A DNA stretch of 51,543 bases from a virus. This document shows positions 1-5,143 of the stretch, piece by piece (the first letter of the stretch is position 1; each line of letters starts with the position of its first letter). The notes beneath the pieces are model-generated. The model made no database searches. It saw nothing but the letters and a program-made list of their open reading frames with translations, and was not told where the DNA came from. The DNA lies in IMG/VR virus record IMGVR_UViG_3300042527_000477, positions 1 to 51,543 of that record, one strand, 5' to 3'. The translations under genes and the position numbers were made by a program.

Positions 1-44
1 ATGGAAGAAATAGCCTCTACGTTGATACTGCTAATAGGACACAT
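1..44 (-). CDS. 5' end of a leftward small gene, cut by the window edge
   Basis: An ATG at 44 opens a minus-strand frame that stays open for 14 codons to the window edge, beginning MCPISSINVEAISS. It lies 34 bp downstream of a good leftward promoter (78-106), as expected for the next gene of the array to the left. The ribosome binding site is weak (TTGGTGA). Nothing can be said about function from so few residues. The call rests on position and promoter rather than on the protein. Confidence 0.45.
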   Translation of the reverse strand, partial: MCPISSINVEAISS

Positions 45-77
45 GATTTCACCAAGTGTGATTGGTTAGCAGTCGCC

Positions 78-106
78 AATATACTGTCAGTATCGGGTTT
101 TGTCAA
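78..106 (-). promoter_or_regulatory. sigma-70-type promoter for the gene off the left edge
   Basis: On the minus strand TTGACA is followed after 17 bp by TATATT. It lies just left of repeat element E1, the same arrangement as at the other promoters of the array. Confidence 0.7.
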
Positions 107-127
107 TAGAATGCTTGAGATTTTTCT

Positions 128-204
128 AAGTCTATGGCAGATAAGACTTTACGTCAAAACCGTGCGGCGGGCCTCGCCCTAAACTCTTGGGATACAAGAA
201 CTTA
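128..204 (-). repeat. 77-bp cassette-boundary element E1
   Basis: Plus-strand motifs are AAGTCTATG, AAGACTTTA, AAACTCTTG and AAGAACTTA in the invariant 9-6-9-29-9-6-9 spacing. This is among the most diverged copies, and its internal hairpin is weak. It lies 32 bp beyond the stop of the 237-644 gene, the largest such gap in the array. Confidence 0.85.
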
Positions 205-236
205 GAGCGAGAACCCTTTTCACCAACACGAGAAAA

Positions 237-644
237 TCAGAAGAGAAGACTAGCCAAGCCGGTCTTGAATGCTGCACCAGCCAGCAATGGCCTACGGCAG
301 TTCACCGTACGCTCAGCATAGAAGTTGCGAATCTTACCATCAGCAGTCTGGCACGTTACCAGATGATTGGTACGCACAAACTGGCTATCATGGCGACGAT
401 AGTTGCTACGAGCATTGAGTCTGCGAATAGCATTTTCGTCGAGAATATGAACACTCAGTACCTTTGCCAGAAAACGCTCGGGATCACCAGCGTTAGGCTG
501 AAGATATTCAAAGTTATAGAACTCTCCTGGCCTTGCGGTAGAGAGAGAACCATAAGCACCACCATAGATGCCATACACAGCAAACATAGCGAGGCAGCAA
601 ACAACAATCGTAGCAATCGAACCAAACAACATCACATCGTTCAT
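237..644 (-). CDS. small membrane-anchored protein of unknown function
   Basis: A 135-residue protein with one hydrophobic N-terminal segment at residues 5-28 (LFGSIATIVVCCLAMFAVYG), so probably anchored in the inner membrane with a soluble C-terminal part. The remainder contains a RPGEFYNFEYLQP stretch and many basic residues (RRLNARSNYRRHD), and ends in a Gly/Ala-rich tail. No catalytic motif is visible and the family is not recognised. The start is supported by a GAAAGGG ribosome binding site and by a promoter at 687-714. It is the leftmost complete gene of the left-arm array and is followed by element E1. Confidence 0.75.
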   Translation of the reverse strand: MNDVMLFGSIATIVVCCLAMFAVYGIYGGAYGSLSTARPGEFYNFEYLQPNAGDPERFLAKVLSVHILDENAIRRLNARSNYRRHDSQFVRTNHLVTCQTADGKIRNFYAERTVNCRRPLLAGAAFKTGLASLLF

Positions 645-686
645 AGAAACCCTTTCGTGTAGTGAAAACCAAACCTTACGTCGCCT

Positions 687-714
687 AGTATACTCTATTA
701 TCGACCATTGTCAA
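687..714 (-). promoter_or_regulatory. sigma-70-type promoter for the 237-644 gene
   Basis: TTGACA, 16-bp spacer, TATACT on the minus strand. The spacer contains GGTCGATAATAG, the CGATAATA motif shared by many promoters of this arm. Confidence 0.8.
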
Positions 715-723
715 GACCAATCT

Positions 724-930
724 TTAAGAAATCTCTTCGCACCCAGCCCTACAGTCCTTGACTTGGTTACTCTGGATACAACGCCACAACTTCCCAGTTG
801 CATGAATAGCCACGCAGTTCATGGCCCCATGAATCTTACAGTGTGGAGTAGCCGCCACTTTGGCGTGAGTAGACTTGATTTCCACCAAGTCGAAACGGCT
901 ATTGTTGTCGTTGATCGGCTGAATATTCAT
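724..930 (-). CDS. small Cys/His-rich, probably zinc-binding protein
   Basis: 68 residues with a Cys/His pattern resembling a zinc ribbon or knuckle: HCKIHGAMNC, then KLWRC, then DCRAGC. The HGAMNC...WRC arrangement recalls small phage zinc-ribbon proteins, but the exact family is not recognised. The ATG lies only 6 bp after the promoter's TAGAAT box, so the transcript probably starts at or next to the start codon, and no Shine-Dalgarno sequence is present. This looks like a leaderless mRNA. Its stop is followed directly by the promoter of the next gene, with no 77-bp element between them. Confidence 0.7.
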   Translation of the reverse strand: MNIQPINDNNSRFDLVEIKSTHAKVAATPHCKIHGAMNCVAIHATGKLWRCIQSNQVKDCRAGCEEIS

Positions 931-936
931 GCTTGT

Positions 937-964
937 ATTCTACTATCTATTATCGGCATGTCAA
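937..964 (-). promoter_or_regulatory. sigma-70-type promoter giving a near-leaderless transcript
   Basis: TTGACA, 16-bp spacer with GCCGATAATAG, TAGAAT. The -10 box ends 6 bp before the ATG at 930, so the expected +1 falls at the start codon. Confidence 0.8.
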
Positions 965-995
965 GCCCCATTTCTTGAAAAATCTTTTGTGCTGT

Positions 996-1072
996 AAGGT
1001 ATTGCGGCGTAAGAGTTTGCGTCAAATCGGGGCGGCCACCCGTGCCGCAAAGTCTTATGCAGCAAGGGTTTG
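996..1072 (-). repeat. 77-bp cassette-boundary element E2
   Basis: Motifs AAGGTATTG, AAGAGTTTG, AAAGTCTTA and AAGGGTTTG in 9-6-9-29-9-6-9 spacing. The hairpin arms around motif 3 (CCCGTGCCGC and GCAGCAAGGG) pair at 8 of 10 positions. The stop of the upstream gene at 1077 is 4 bp away. Confidence 0.95.
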
Positions 1073-1076
1073 TGGC

Positions 1077-1316
1077 TCACTCAAAATCCACAAAGATAAT
1101 CTGGTTATATCCTCGCGGCTTCACAGTGTATCCGTCACCATAATCGTAGGTGTCGGCCTTCACAGAGGTCATGTTCGCCAATGCCTTGGCCTGTCGAACA
1201 ACGCTACGCTGAGACTCTGCATTACGAGGAGAAAACTCATAACGCTTCACCCAACCATAGTTAGCCTCTCCACCAAACGTATCAGTAACCGTTACAACAC
1301 ACTTAGGTTGTCTCAT
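1077..1316 (-). CDS. small protein of unknown function
   Basis: About 79 residues starting MRQPKCVVTVTDTF. The start at 1316 is chosen over an upstream ATG at 1361 because AAGGAGA sits 8 bp in front of it and because 1361 would overlap the preceding gene. The C-terminal half is Tyr/Gly-rich (KADTYDYGDGYTVKPRGYNQ) and probably a small beta-rich domain. No family is recognised. It is the second gene of a two-gene unit with the zinc-ribbon gene at 1336-1539 and shares that gene's promoter at 1575-1603. It ends 4 bp before element E2. Confidence 0.75.
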   Translation of the reverse strand: MRQPKCVVTVTDTFGGEANYGWVKRYEFSPRNAESQRSVVRQAKALANMTSVKADTYDYGDGYTVKPRGYNQIIFVDFE

Positions 1317-1335
1317 CTTGTCTTTCTCCTTAGTA

Positions 1336-1539
1336 TTACCAACCACTACGACGAAACTCATCCGCTTCTTCCTGCTCTTCCCTACGCTGACGCCGAGTCA
1401 CCGGAGGGCCAAATCCCATATTGTAAGCATCAACCGCAGCCTCGTATGCTTCATCACCACCACTCTCACAATGCTCTCCGCACCGAGGGCAAATGTCCTG
1501 ACAATGAACCGGAACACCGCAGCAGTCACTAATAAACAT
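1336..1539 (-). CDS. small zinc-ribbon-like protein
   Basis: 67 residues. The N-terminal half is cysteine-rich (CCGVPVHCQDICPRCGEHCE), containing CPRC and HC pairs that could form one or two zinc knuckles. The C-terminal half is charged (RRQRREEQEEADEFRR). Short proteins of the form CCGxP...CxxCGEHCE are common in phages, and no precise function is known to me. It is preceded by GAGGAG and the promoter at 1575-1603, and is the first gene of a two-gene unit. Confidence 0.8.
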   Translation of the reverse strand: MFISDCCGVPVHCQDICPRCGEHCESGGDEAYEAAVDAYNMGFGPPVTRRQRREEQEEADEFRRSGW

Positions 1540-1574
1540 CTTCGTCTCCTCTTTCTTCTACTTCTTATATCGGT

Positions 1575-1603
1575 ATTCTACAGTGCGAAACTTGAGAAGT
1601 CAA
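1575..1603 (-). promoter_or_regulatory. sigma-70-type promoter for the 1336-1539 / 1077-1316 unit
   Basis: TTGACT, 17-bp spacer, TAGAAT. The CGATA motif is here immediately downstream of the -10 box (ACCGATATAAGA) instead of in the spacer. Confidence 0.75.
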
Positions 1604-1625
1604 TAGGTATTTTTTGTTTTGTTGC

Positions 1626-1702
1626 AACTGCTTATCGGACAAGAGTTTACGTCAAACGCGGGCGTGGCCTTGCAACGTAAAGTCTTACGTCGCATGGCTT
1701 TA
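1626..1702 (-). repeat. 77-bp cassette-boundary element E3
   Basis: Motifs AACTGCTTA, AAGAGTTTA, AAAGTCTTA and ATGGCTTTA with unchanged spacing. The arms GCCTTGCAACGT and ACGTCGCATGGC pair at 10 of 12 positions. The neighbouring stop codon is 2 bp away. Confidence 0.95.
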
Positions 1703-1704
1703 TG

Positions 1705-2139
1705 TCAGTTGAGATTAGAGCAGCCGTAGTCGTCAACCACCACTTCGCAACCCAGATTCTCCAGTTCCTTCACGGCCTTGAGAACATCTGCCTTTGCCCC
1801 CGTGATGGTGGCGGGGGTGCCAGCCACACCATCCTTCCATCGGTGTTCGTTGTTGTAGTATCCGTCCTTGCCCAGCACAATCTCGACGAAATCCTTTGCC
1901 TCACGCAGTCCGAATCTCAGCGTATTCTTGAACACGGCTATAGCCCTAACCTTGTGATCCTTGGGAACGTATCGCAGCGTCAGGTTCAGGCGATTGGTGT
2001 TGCCGACGTTGAGTCCGCGTCCCTTGAAGGCGTTCTCGATAGCGGTGGCGACATCGTCCCTCACATCCAGCGGGAGCGTGACGTTACGCAGCAGCAGCAG
2101 GGCGTTGGTGATCGAAAGGGTCAGGGCGATGGTGTCCAT
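1705..2139 (-). CDS. L7/L12 C-terminal-domain-like protein
   Basis: 144 residues. The C-terminal half (about residues 62-140) has the pattern of the ribosomal protein bL12 C-terminal domain: a KVRAIAVFKN strand, then LRFGLREAKDFVE matching the GLKEAKDLVE helix, then after an insertion KADVLKAVKELENLGCEVVV matching the helix and final strand. The N-terminal 60 residues look alpha-helical and are not recognised. bL12 genes are known in viruses; here only the C-terminal domain resembles bL12, so a role in binding translation GTPases is possible but inferred. AAGGA precedes the ATG and the promoter is at 2176-2204. Followed 2 bp later by element E3. Confidence 0.75.
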   Translation of the reverse strand: MDTIALTLSITNALLLLRNVTLPLDVRDDVATAIENAFKGRGLNVGNTNRLNLTLRYVPKDHKVRAIAVFKNTLRFGLREAKDFVEIVLGKDGYYNNEHRWKDGVAGTPATITGAKADVLKAVKELENLGCEVVVDDYGCSNLN

Positions 2140-2175
2140 TGTGAATCCTTGTGATGATGGTGTTGTGATAAGCGT

Positions 2176-2204
2176 ATTCTACTACCTATTATCGGCATTG
2201 TCAA
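2176..2204 (-). promoter_or_regulatory. sigma-70-type promoter for the L7/L12-like gene
   Basis: TTGACA, 17-bp spacer beginning ATGCCGATAATAG, TAGAAT. It is a model example of the array's promoter type, with an A-tract (GATTTTTTCAAGAAAA on the minus strand) upstream of -35. Confidence 0.85.
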
Positions 2205-2225
2205 GTGGTTTTCTTGAAAAAATCT

Positions 2226-2302
2226 AAGTCGTTACCAGATAAGAGTTTATGAAAAATGGGGCCGTGGCCTTGCAGCGTAAAGTGTTACGCCACAGGGCTT
2301 TA
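2226..2302 (-). repeat. 77-bp cassette-boundary element E4
   Basis: Motifs AAGTCGTTA, AAGAGTTTA, AAAGTGTTA and AGGGCTTTA in standard spacing. The arms GCCTTGCAGCGT and ACGCCACAGGGC pair at 10 of 12 positions, counting one G-U pair. The neighbouring stop is 2 bp away. Confidence 0.95.
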
Positions 2303-2304
2303 GA

Positions 2305-2370
2305 TCATCTAGTCTTAGAGTCGTTCATTTTCTTTAAGGCTTCAACGATCATAGGAATACCGTCAAACAT
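2305..2370 (-). CDS. 21-residue peptide, last gene of a five-gene operon
   Basis: The frame MFDGIPMIVEALKKMNDSKTR starts 3 bp after the stop of the preceding peptide gene, with GGGG upstream as a weak ribosome binding site, and ends 2 bp before element E4. It is predicted helical and amphipathic. Length and position in a tightly packed operon support it, but it has no recognisable function and is too short for certainty. Confidence 0.5.
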   Translation of the reverse strand: MFDGIPMIVEALKKMNDSKTR

Positions 2371-2373
2371 GAT

Positions 2374-2448
2374 TCACCCCATAAGAAAAGTTGCGATACA
2401 ACCACAGATAAACGCCACAGAGAGCACGATCTTATTCTTATTGGTCAT
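2374..2448 (-). CDS. 24-residue single-pass membrane peptide
   Basis: MTNKNKIVLSVAFICGCIAT plus four residues: a short basic head followed by one hydrophobic segment, so an inner-membrane peptide with its N-terminus probably in the cytoplasm. AAGGAAG precedes the ATG at good spacing, and the start is 1 bp from the upstream stop. It belongs to a five-gene operon transcribed from 2977. Confidence 0.6.
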   Translation of the reverse strand: MTNKNKIVLSVAFICGCIATFLMG

Positions 2449-2449
2449 C

Positions 2450-2554
2450 TTACTTCCTTAATGGAAAAACAAGATCACAAACAAACCAAGCACAACCAAG
2501 GCCAACAACAAATCCCACACCGAAACTATTCCAGTCTAAATAGATATCGGCCAT
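2450..2554 (-). CDS. 34-residue single-pass membrane peptide
   Basis: Begins MADIYLDWNSFGVGFVVGLG, continues with a hydrophobic Cys/Trp/Val stretch and ends FPLRK. One membrane span of about 20 residues followed by a basic C-terminus suggests N-out, C-in topology. It is preceded by AAGGAAAGGG 6-10 bp before the ATG and packed between two other small genes of the same operon. Family unknown. Confidence 0.6.
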   Translation of the reverse strand: MADIYLDWNSFGVGFVVGLGCAWFVCDLVFPLRK

Positions 2555-2569
2555 CCGTAGCCCTTTCCT

Positions 2570-2713
2570 TTAGTTATACTTCATCCGAACCATCATCTGA
2601 ACAATCTCAGGACGAGTCATCACACACTCCCACATGTACCACTTACAGAAGTTGAGCCAACCCTGCTCAGTAATCTGTCCACGCTGAAACATAGTCCACA
2701 TGGTTTGATACAT
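2570..2713 (-). CDS. 47-residue Trp/Met-rich protein
   Basis: Starts MYQTMWTMFQRGQITEQGWL and contains NFCKWYMWECVMTRPE. It is rich in Trp and Met with helical character, and the hydrophobic residues are spread out and not in one membrane-length block. The ribosome binding site AAGGATTAGGTGA is 6-14 bp upstream, and the gene fits exactly between neighbours in the operon. No family assigned. A small early phage protein acting on a host enzyme is possible but unsupported. Confidence 0.65.
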   Translation of the reverse strand: MYQTMWTMFQRGQITEQGWLNFCKWYMWECVMTRPEIVQMMVRMKYN

Positions 2714-2721
2714 TTTATCAC

Positions 2722-2940
2722 CTAATCCTTACTATATCCACACAAAAACTTCTCGCCCTTATCATTAAAACCCACAAAGGCACCCTCTTCGTCAAATAAC
2801 CTTTTTAGTTCTTCAAGATCACTAGCCGTTACCCTATATCTCCAAGAGTTACCATCCAGAGTTTCCATAACCCAAGAGATAAAACACCCCAGACCAATAA
2901 CTCCGACAATCCCCACAAACCACAACAGTATTTCACTCAT
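2722..2940 (-). CDS. 72-residue membrane protein, first gene of the five-gene operon
   Basis: The N-terminal residues 4-24 are a clear membrane span (ILLWFVGIVGVIGLGCFISW). The soluble C-terminal part contains an acidic helix (ASDLEELKRLFDEEGAF) and a NDKGEKFLCGY end. The ATG at 2940 lies 9 bp after the TAGAAT box of promoter 2950-2977, so the transcript would have a leader of only about 2-3 nt and no Shine-Dalgarno sequence. The four downstream peptide genes have ordinary ribosome binding sites. Function unknown. Confidence 0.7.
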   Translation of the reverse strand: MSEILLWFVGIVGVIGLGCFISWVMETLDGNSWRYRVTASDLEELKRLFDEEGAFVGFNDKGEKFLCGYSKD

Positions 2941-2949
2941 ATCTGCACC

Positions 2950-2977
2950 ATTCTACCTTTCAAAGAGCCTTTGTCAA
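2950..2977 (-). promoter_or_regulatory. sigma-70-type promoter of the five-gene operon
   Basis: TTGACA, 16-bp spacer, TAGAAT. This promoter lacks the CGATAATA motif, and the first gene starts almost at +1. Confidence 0.75.
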
Positions 2978-3019
2978 GTCCCGACTATTTGGCTGACTAC
3001 AGCACAGTTAGCAACCCGA

Positions 3020-3223
3020 TTACATCGGGTGAGACAGATGGATGGTCAACCCTTCGCACTGTTCCAGATAGCACGACCTATACTTACCCTCTTCGATCTT
3101 CACGATCATCAAATGACCCTTGGGCTTGTCGTACACTCGACGAACCTCACCCGCAAAGTCCTTACCATGATACTTGAAACTCACGTTGTCATGACGCACA
3201 GGAACCAGCACAGCATCGCTCAT
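3020..3223 (-). CDS. small SH3-like protein of unknown function
   Basis: 67 residues from ATG 3223 (MSDAVLVPVRHDNVSFKYHG). A longer upstream reading is rejected because it would run through the promoter at 3252-3280, whereas GAGGAG sits just before 3223. The sequence alternates hydrophobic and charged residues (FAGEVRRVYDKPKGHLMIVKI), as in a small beta-barrel. No active-site motif. Its 3' end faces the promoter at 2950-2977 with no 77-bp element between. Confidence 0.7.
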   Translation of the reverse strand: MSDAVLVPVRHDNVSFKYHGKDFAGEVRRVYDKPKGHLMIVKIEEGKYRSCYLEQCEGLTIHLSHPM

Positions 3224-3251
3224 ATCTTCTCCTCGTTGTTGAATACCATCA

Positions 3252-3280
3252 AGTCTACATCTATTATCGGCATTTGTCAA
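3252..3280 (-). promoter_or_regulatory. sigma-70-type promoter for the 3020-3223 gene
   Basis: TTGACA, 17-bp spacer containing TGCCGATAATAG, TAGACT. Confidence 0.8.
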
Positions 3281-3313
3281 GGCTCGCCATTAGACAAATA
3301 GTTTTTGTGTCAT

Positions 3314-3390
3314 AACGTGTTGAAGCATAAGAGTTTGCGAGAAATGCGGGCGGTCGGCCTTGCTGCAAAGTGTTGTGCAGCAAGGCTTTA
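3314..3390 (-). repeat. 77-bp cassette-boundary element E5
   Basis: Motifs AACGTGTTG, AAGAGTTTG, AAAGTGTTG and AAGGCTTTA in standard spacing. This copy has the perfect form of the internal hairpin: GCCTTGCTGCA (3357-3367) pairs over 11 of 11 bases with TGCAGCAAGGC (3376-3386) around an 8-nt loop. Confidence 0.97.
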
Positions 3391-3456
3391 GGGTCAGTAG
3401 TCAGACTGATCGAAGTCGAGATCAGCGCTCTCGACGCTCTCGTCTTCCCCATCCCA

Positions 3457-3594
3457 CTACTCATCATCATCGTCACAATCGTCACGATGGTAGCAATCCT
3501 CATCACGCTCGTCGTCGTACCAGCGATCCTCGTCGCCGGTCCAGCCGCCGATATAGGATTCCATGAAAGAGTCGAGGTAAGAGTCTTCGAACAT
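3457..3594 (-). CDS. 45-residue acidic protein, possibly truncated by an amber codon
   Basis: Starts MFEDSYLDSFMESYIGGWTG behind a strong AAGGAGA site and promoter 3631-3659, and ends CDDDDE at a TAG (3457-3459). The same frame continues past the TAG for 20 more codons (WDGEDESVESADLDFDQSDY) to a TGA at 3394, which lies 3 bp from element E5, as expected for a cassette's true stop. The extension is equally acidic. Either the gene carries a nonsense mutation or the amber codon is sometimes read through. It resembles the acidic, Asp/Tyr-rich protein at 4459-4698. A role as a DNA-mimic or anti-repressor-like protein is speculation from charge alone. Confidence 0.65.
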   Translation of the reverse strand: MFEDSYLDSFMESYIGGWTGDEDRWYDDERDEDCYHRDDCDDDDE

Positions 3595-3630
3595 AGCGCG
3601 TTCTCCTTGGGGGTTGGTGATGATGTTCGT

Positions 3631-3659
3631 ATTCTACAAAGTATTATCGGCATTGTCAA
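3631..3659 (-). promoter_or_regulatory. sigma-70-type promoter for the acidic protein gene at 3594
   Basis: TTGACA, 17-bp spacer starting ATGCCGATAATA, TAGAAT. Confidence 0.85.
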
Positions 3660-3680
3660 GAGGATTTCTTGAAAAAATCT

Positions 3681-3757
3681 AAGTTGTTGTGCTGTAAGAG
3701 TTTGCGTCAAACGCGGGCGGCGGGCCTTGGCGTAAAGTGTTACGCTTCAAGGCTTTA
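3681..3757 (-). repeat. 77-bp cassette-boundary element E6
   Basis: Motifs AAGTTGTTG, AAGAGTTTG, AAAGTGTTA and AAGGCTTTA in standard spacing. The hairpin pairs GCCTTG with CAAGGC and GCGT with ACGC, with a 2-nt bulge. The neighbouring stop is 3 bp away. Confidence 0.95.
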
Positions 3758-3760
3758 GGC

Positions 3761-4084
3761 TCAGACGGGAGCAACCACCCAATCGGGGGTCACGATCATC
3801 CGATCCTCGAACGGAGTACCATCGCTGAGGAACCATTCGTAGTTCTTCTGGTACACTCGCACCGGGCTATACTTGTTGATACGATCCTTCGTGGTGCTTG
3901 TATGCCAGCCGCCGCTATTGAGCATCACACTATCGTCGGGATAAATCACCACAACATTTGTTCCGTGCAGTTCGATGGCAACGCTACCATCGGCCTGAAT
4001 GTATGCGTAGGTGTTGTTGCCAATCTTACGCTGGCCACGATTTCGCTTGCCCAAAACCATCTTAGTCGCTTCGGCGTGAGTCAT
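3761..4084 (-). CDS. conserved-looking small phage protein
   Basis: 107 residues, MTHAEATKMVLGKRNRGQRK at the N-terminus, then a predicted beta-rich body with NNTYAYIQADGSVAIELHGT, VVVIYPDDSVMLNSGGWHT and TTKDRINKYSP. Proteins with this 'V.LHxTxVVxxxPDxxVxLNSGGWxTxTTKDRxN' pattern recur in unrelated phages, so it is probably an authentic conserved family, but I know no function for it. It has AAGGAAAAG before the ATG and its own promoter (4120-4148), whose -35 box overlaps the stop codon of the upstream gene. Element E6 follows 3 bp after its stop. Confidence 0.8.
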   Translation of the reverse strand: MTHAEATKMVLGKRNRGQRKIGNNTYAYIQADGSVAIELHGTNVVVIYPDDSVMLNSGGWHTSTTKDRINKYSPVRVYQKNYEWFLSDGTPFEDRMIVTPDWVVAPV

Positions 4085-4119
4085 GTTCTTTTCCTTCTGG
4101 GTGATGTTCTCTTATCGAC

Positions 4120-4148
4120 ATTTTACAGGCCGAGACTTCAACTGTCAA
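4120..4148 (-). promoter_or_regulatory. sigma-70-type promoter for the 3761-4084 gene
   Basis: TTGACA, 17-bp spacer, TAAAAT, with TGTCGATAAGAG immediately downstream of -10. The -35 TTGACA contains the TGA stop of the upstream 46-residue gene. Confidence 0.8.
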
Positions 4149-4285
4149 CACCTGATGTGTCGCACCATGATATAGGCCATAGCGTCCGACTCATTATAGA
4201 AAGAGCAGATCATCATGGGCGGCCGACCGTTTACGAACGTCCTGTAATAGTCATACATACGGGTTTGCCAGTTGTAGCGAATCAT
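4145..4285 (-). CDS. 46-residue Tyr/Met-rich protein
   Basis: Begins MIRYNWQTRMYDYYRTFVNG, continues RPPMMICSFYNESDAMAYIM and ends VRHIRC. AAGGAACACAAA precedes the ATG and promoter 4320-4347 drives it. A compact alpha/beta fold is plausible from the alternation, with no known family. The gene and the promoter of the next gene overlap by 4 bp, so the left arm is compact. Confidence 0.7.
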   Translation of the reverse strand: MIRYNWQTRMYDYYRTFVNGRPPMMICSFYNESDAMAYIMVRHIRC

Positions 4286-4319
4286 TTTGTGTTCCTTGTG
4301 GATGTGTTCTCTTATCGAC

Positions 4320-4347
4320 ATTCTACACTCTATTATCGGCCTGTCAA
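4320..4347 (-). promoter_or_regulatory. sigma-70-type promoter with two CGATAA sites
   Basis: TTGACA, 16-bp spacer with GCCGATAATAG, TAGAAT, then TGTCGATAAGAG directly downstream. This is the only promoter of the array with both versions of the site. Confidence 0.85.
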
Positions 4348-4378
4348 TAGGTTTTCTTGAAAAAATGTTTTTTGCTGT

Positions 4379-4455
4379 AAGTCATTAGCAGATAAGAGTT
4401 TACGTCAAACGTGCGCGGCCCGCCTCGCCGCAAAGTCTTATGCGGCAAGGCTTTA
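4379..4455 (-). repeat. 77-bp cassette-boundary element E7
   Basis: Motifs AAGTCATTA, AAGAGTTTA, AAAGTCTTA and AAGGCTTTA in standard spacing. The arms GCCTCGCCGCA and TGCGGCAAGGC pair at 10 of 11 positions. The neighbouring stop is 3 bp away. Confidence 0.95.
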
Positions 4456-4458
4456 GGG

Positions 4459-4698
4459 CTAGTAGTCCTCTCCGCCGAAATAACCGTAATCCTCATCCGT
4501 TCCCCATCCGGCAGATTCCATCGCGGAGTCGTGGTCGCCATCCATGCTATCATCGTAATCGTCTTCATCGGTGAAGTCATCGAACTCTGGCGAATCATCC
4601 TCAAAATCATCAAAATGATTCTTTCGATCCCACGCGGGCGAGATGGATTCGTCGTGAAAATCGTTATAATCGTCATAAAGGGGATCAGGGTGACTCAT
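4459..4698 (-). CDS. small, very acidic protein
   Basis: About 79 residues from ATG 4698 (MSHPDPLYDDYNDFHDESIS), with Asp/Glu/Tyr-rich tracts such as FEDDSPEFDDFTDEDDYDD and a C-terminal DEDYGYFGGEDY. It is probably disordered. AAAGGAC lies upstream of the start, and a GTG one codon earlier is less likely. Charge and Tyr content resemble the acidic gene at 3457-3594. Strongly acidic small phage proteins sometimes mimic DNA, but nothing here proves that. Its normal TAG stop shows that amber is used as a stop in this phage. Confidence 0.75.
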   Translation of the reverse strand: MSHPDPLYDDYNDFHDESISPAWDRKNHFDDFEDDSPEFDDFTDEDDYDDSMDGDHDSAMESAGWGTDEDYGYFGGEDY

Positions 4699-4753
4699 CA
4701 CTTAGTCCTTTGCAAGAGTACACATACACAAACCAACATAGGCCATAACGAAC

Positions 4754-4782
4754 AGCATAGCACTAAACATAGTTTTTGTCAA
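4754..4782 (-). promoter_or_regulatory. sigma-70-type promoter for the acidic protein gene
   Basis: TTGACA, 17-bp spacer, TATGCT. The -35 overlaps the TGA stop of the upstream gene. No CGATAA motif. Confidence 0.7.
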
Positions 4783-4958
4783 GCCTCCACGATTTCGGGA
4801 TAAATATCTTCGACCAGAATCTCAGCCAGACCCGTGACTTCCGCCCAATCCATCGGGTGACACGTCGGCTCGTCAATCGGCTCGACCATCGGCTCCAGCG
4901 TACCCTGCTCGGCCAGTTGTGCCAGAATCGCGTTCACATCGTCGAAGTTGTTGAGCAT
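4779..4958 (-). CDS. 59-residue acidic protein of unknown function
   Basis: Starts MLNNFDDVNAILAQLAEQGT, with an amphipathic helix, then a Pro/Glu-rich middle (LEPMVEPIDEPTCHPMDW) and a hydrophobic-acidic C-terminus (LAEILVEDIYPEIVEA). CGGAGAACG precedes the ATG and promoter 4987-5014 is upstream. It is likely cytoplasmic and may be an adaptor-sized protein. No family recognised. Confidence 0.7.
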   Translation of the reverse strand: MLNNFDDVNAILAQLAEQGTLEPMVEPIDEPTCHPMDWAEVTGLAEILVEDIYPEIVEA

Positions 4959-4986
4959 CGTCGTTCTCCGTTGGGGTGATACTCGG

Positions 4987-5014
4987 ATTCTACATACTAT
5001 TATCGGCCTGTCAA
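4987..5014 (-). promoter_or_regulatory. sigma-70-type promoter for the 4779-4958 gene
   Basis: TTGACA, 16-bp spacer with GGCCGATAATAG, TAGAAT. Confidence 0.8.
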
Positions 5015-5046
5015 TACCCTTTTCTTCAAAAAATCTTTTTTGTTGT

Positions 5047-5123
5047 AACTCGTTGAACGATAAGAGTTTAGGTCGAGCGTGGCCGCGGAGCCTCGTCGCA
5101 AAGTGTTGTGCGACAAGGACTTG
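5047..5123 (-). repeat. 77-bp cassette-boundary element E8
   Basis: Motifs AACTCGTTG, AAGAGTTTA, AAAGTGTTG and AAGGACTTG in standard spacing. The hairpin uses GTCGCA/TGCGAC where other copies use GCTGCA/TGCAGC or GCCGCA/TGCGGC, a compensatory change. The upstream stop is 20 bp away. Confidence 0.95.
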
Positions 5124-5143
5124 GGATCAATCGCCCCGGCCTG

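Noticed and set aside
4754-4775. 22-codon frame MFSAMLFVMAYVGLCMCTLA starting near promoter 4754-4782
   Set aside because: Its ATG lies inside the promoter, upstream of the expected transcript start, so it would not be translated.
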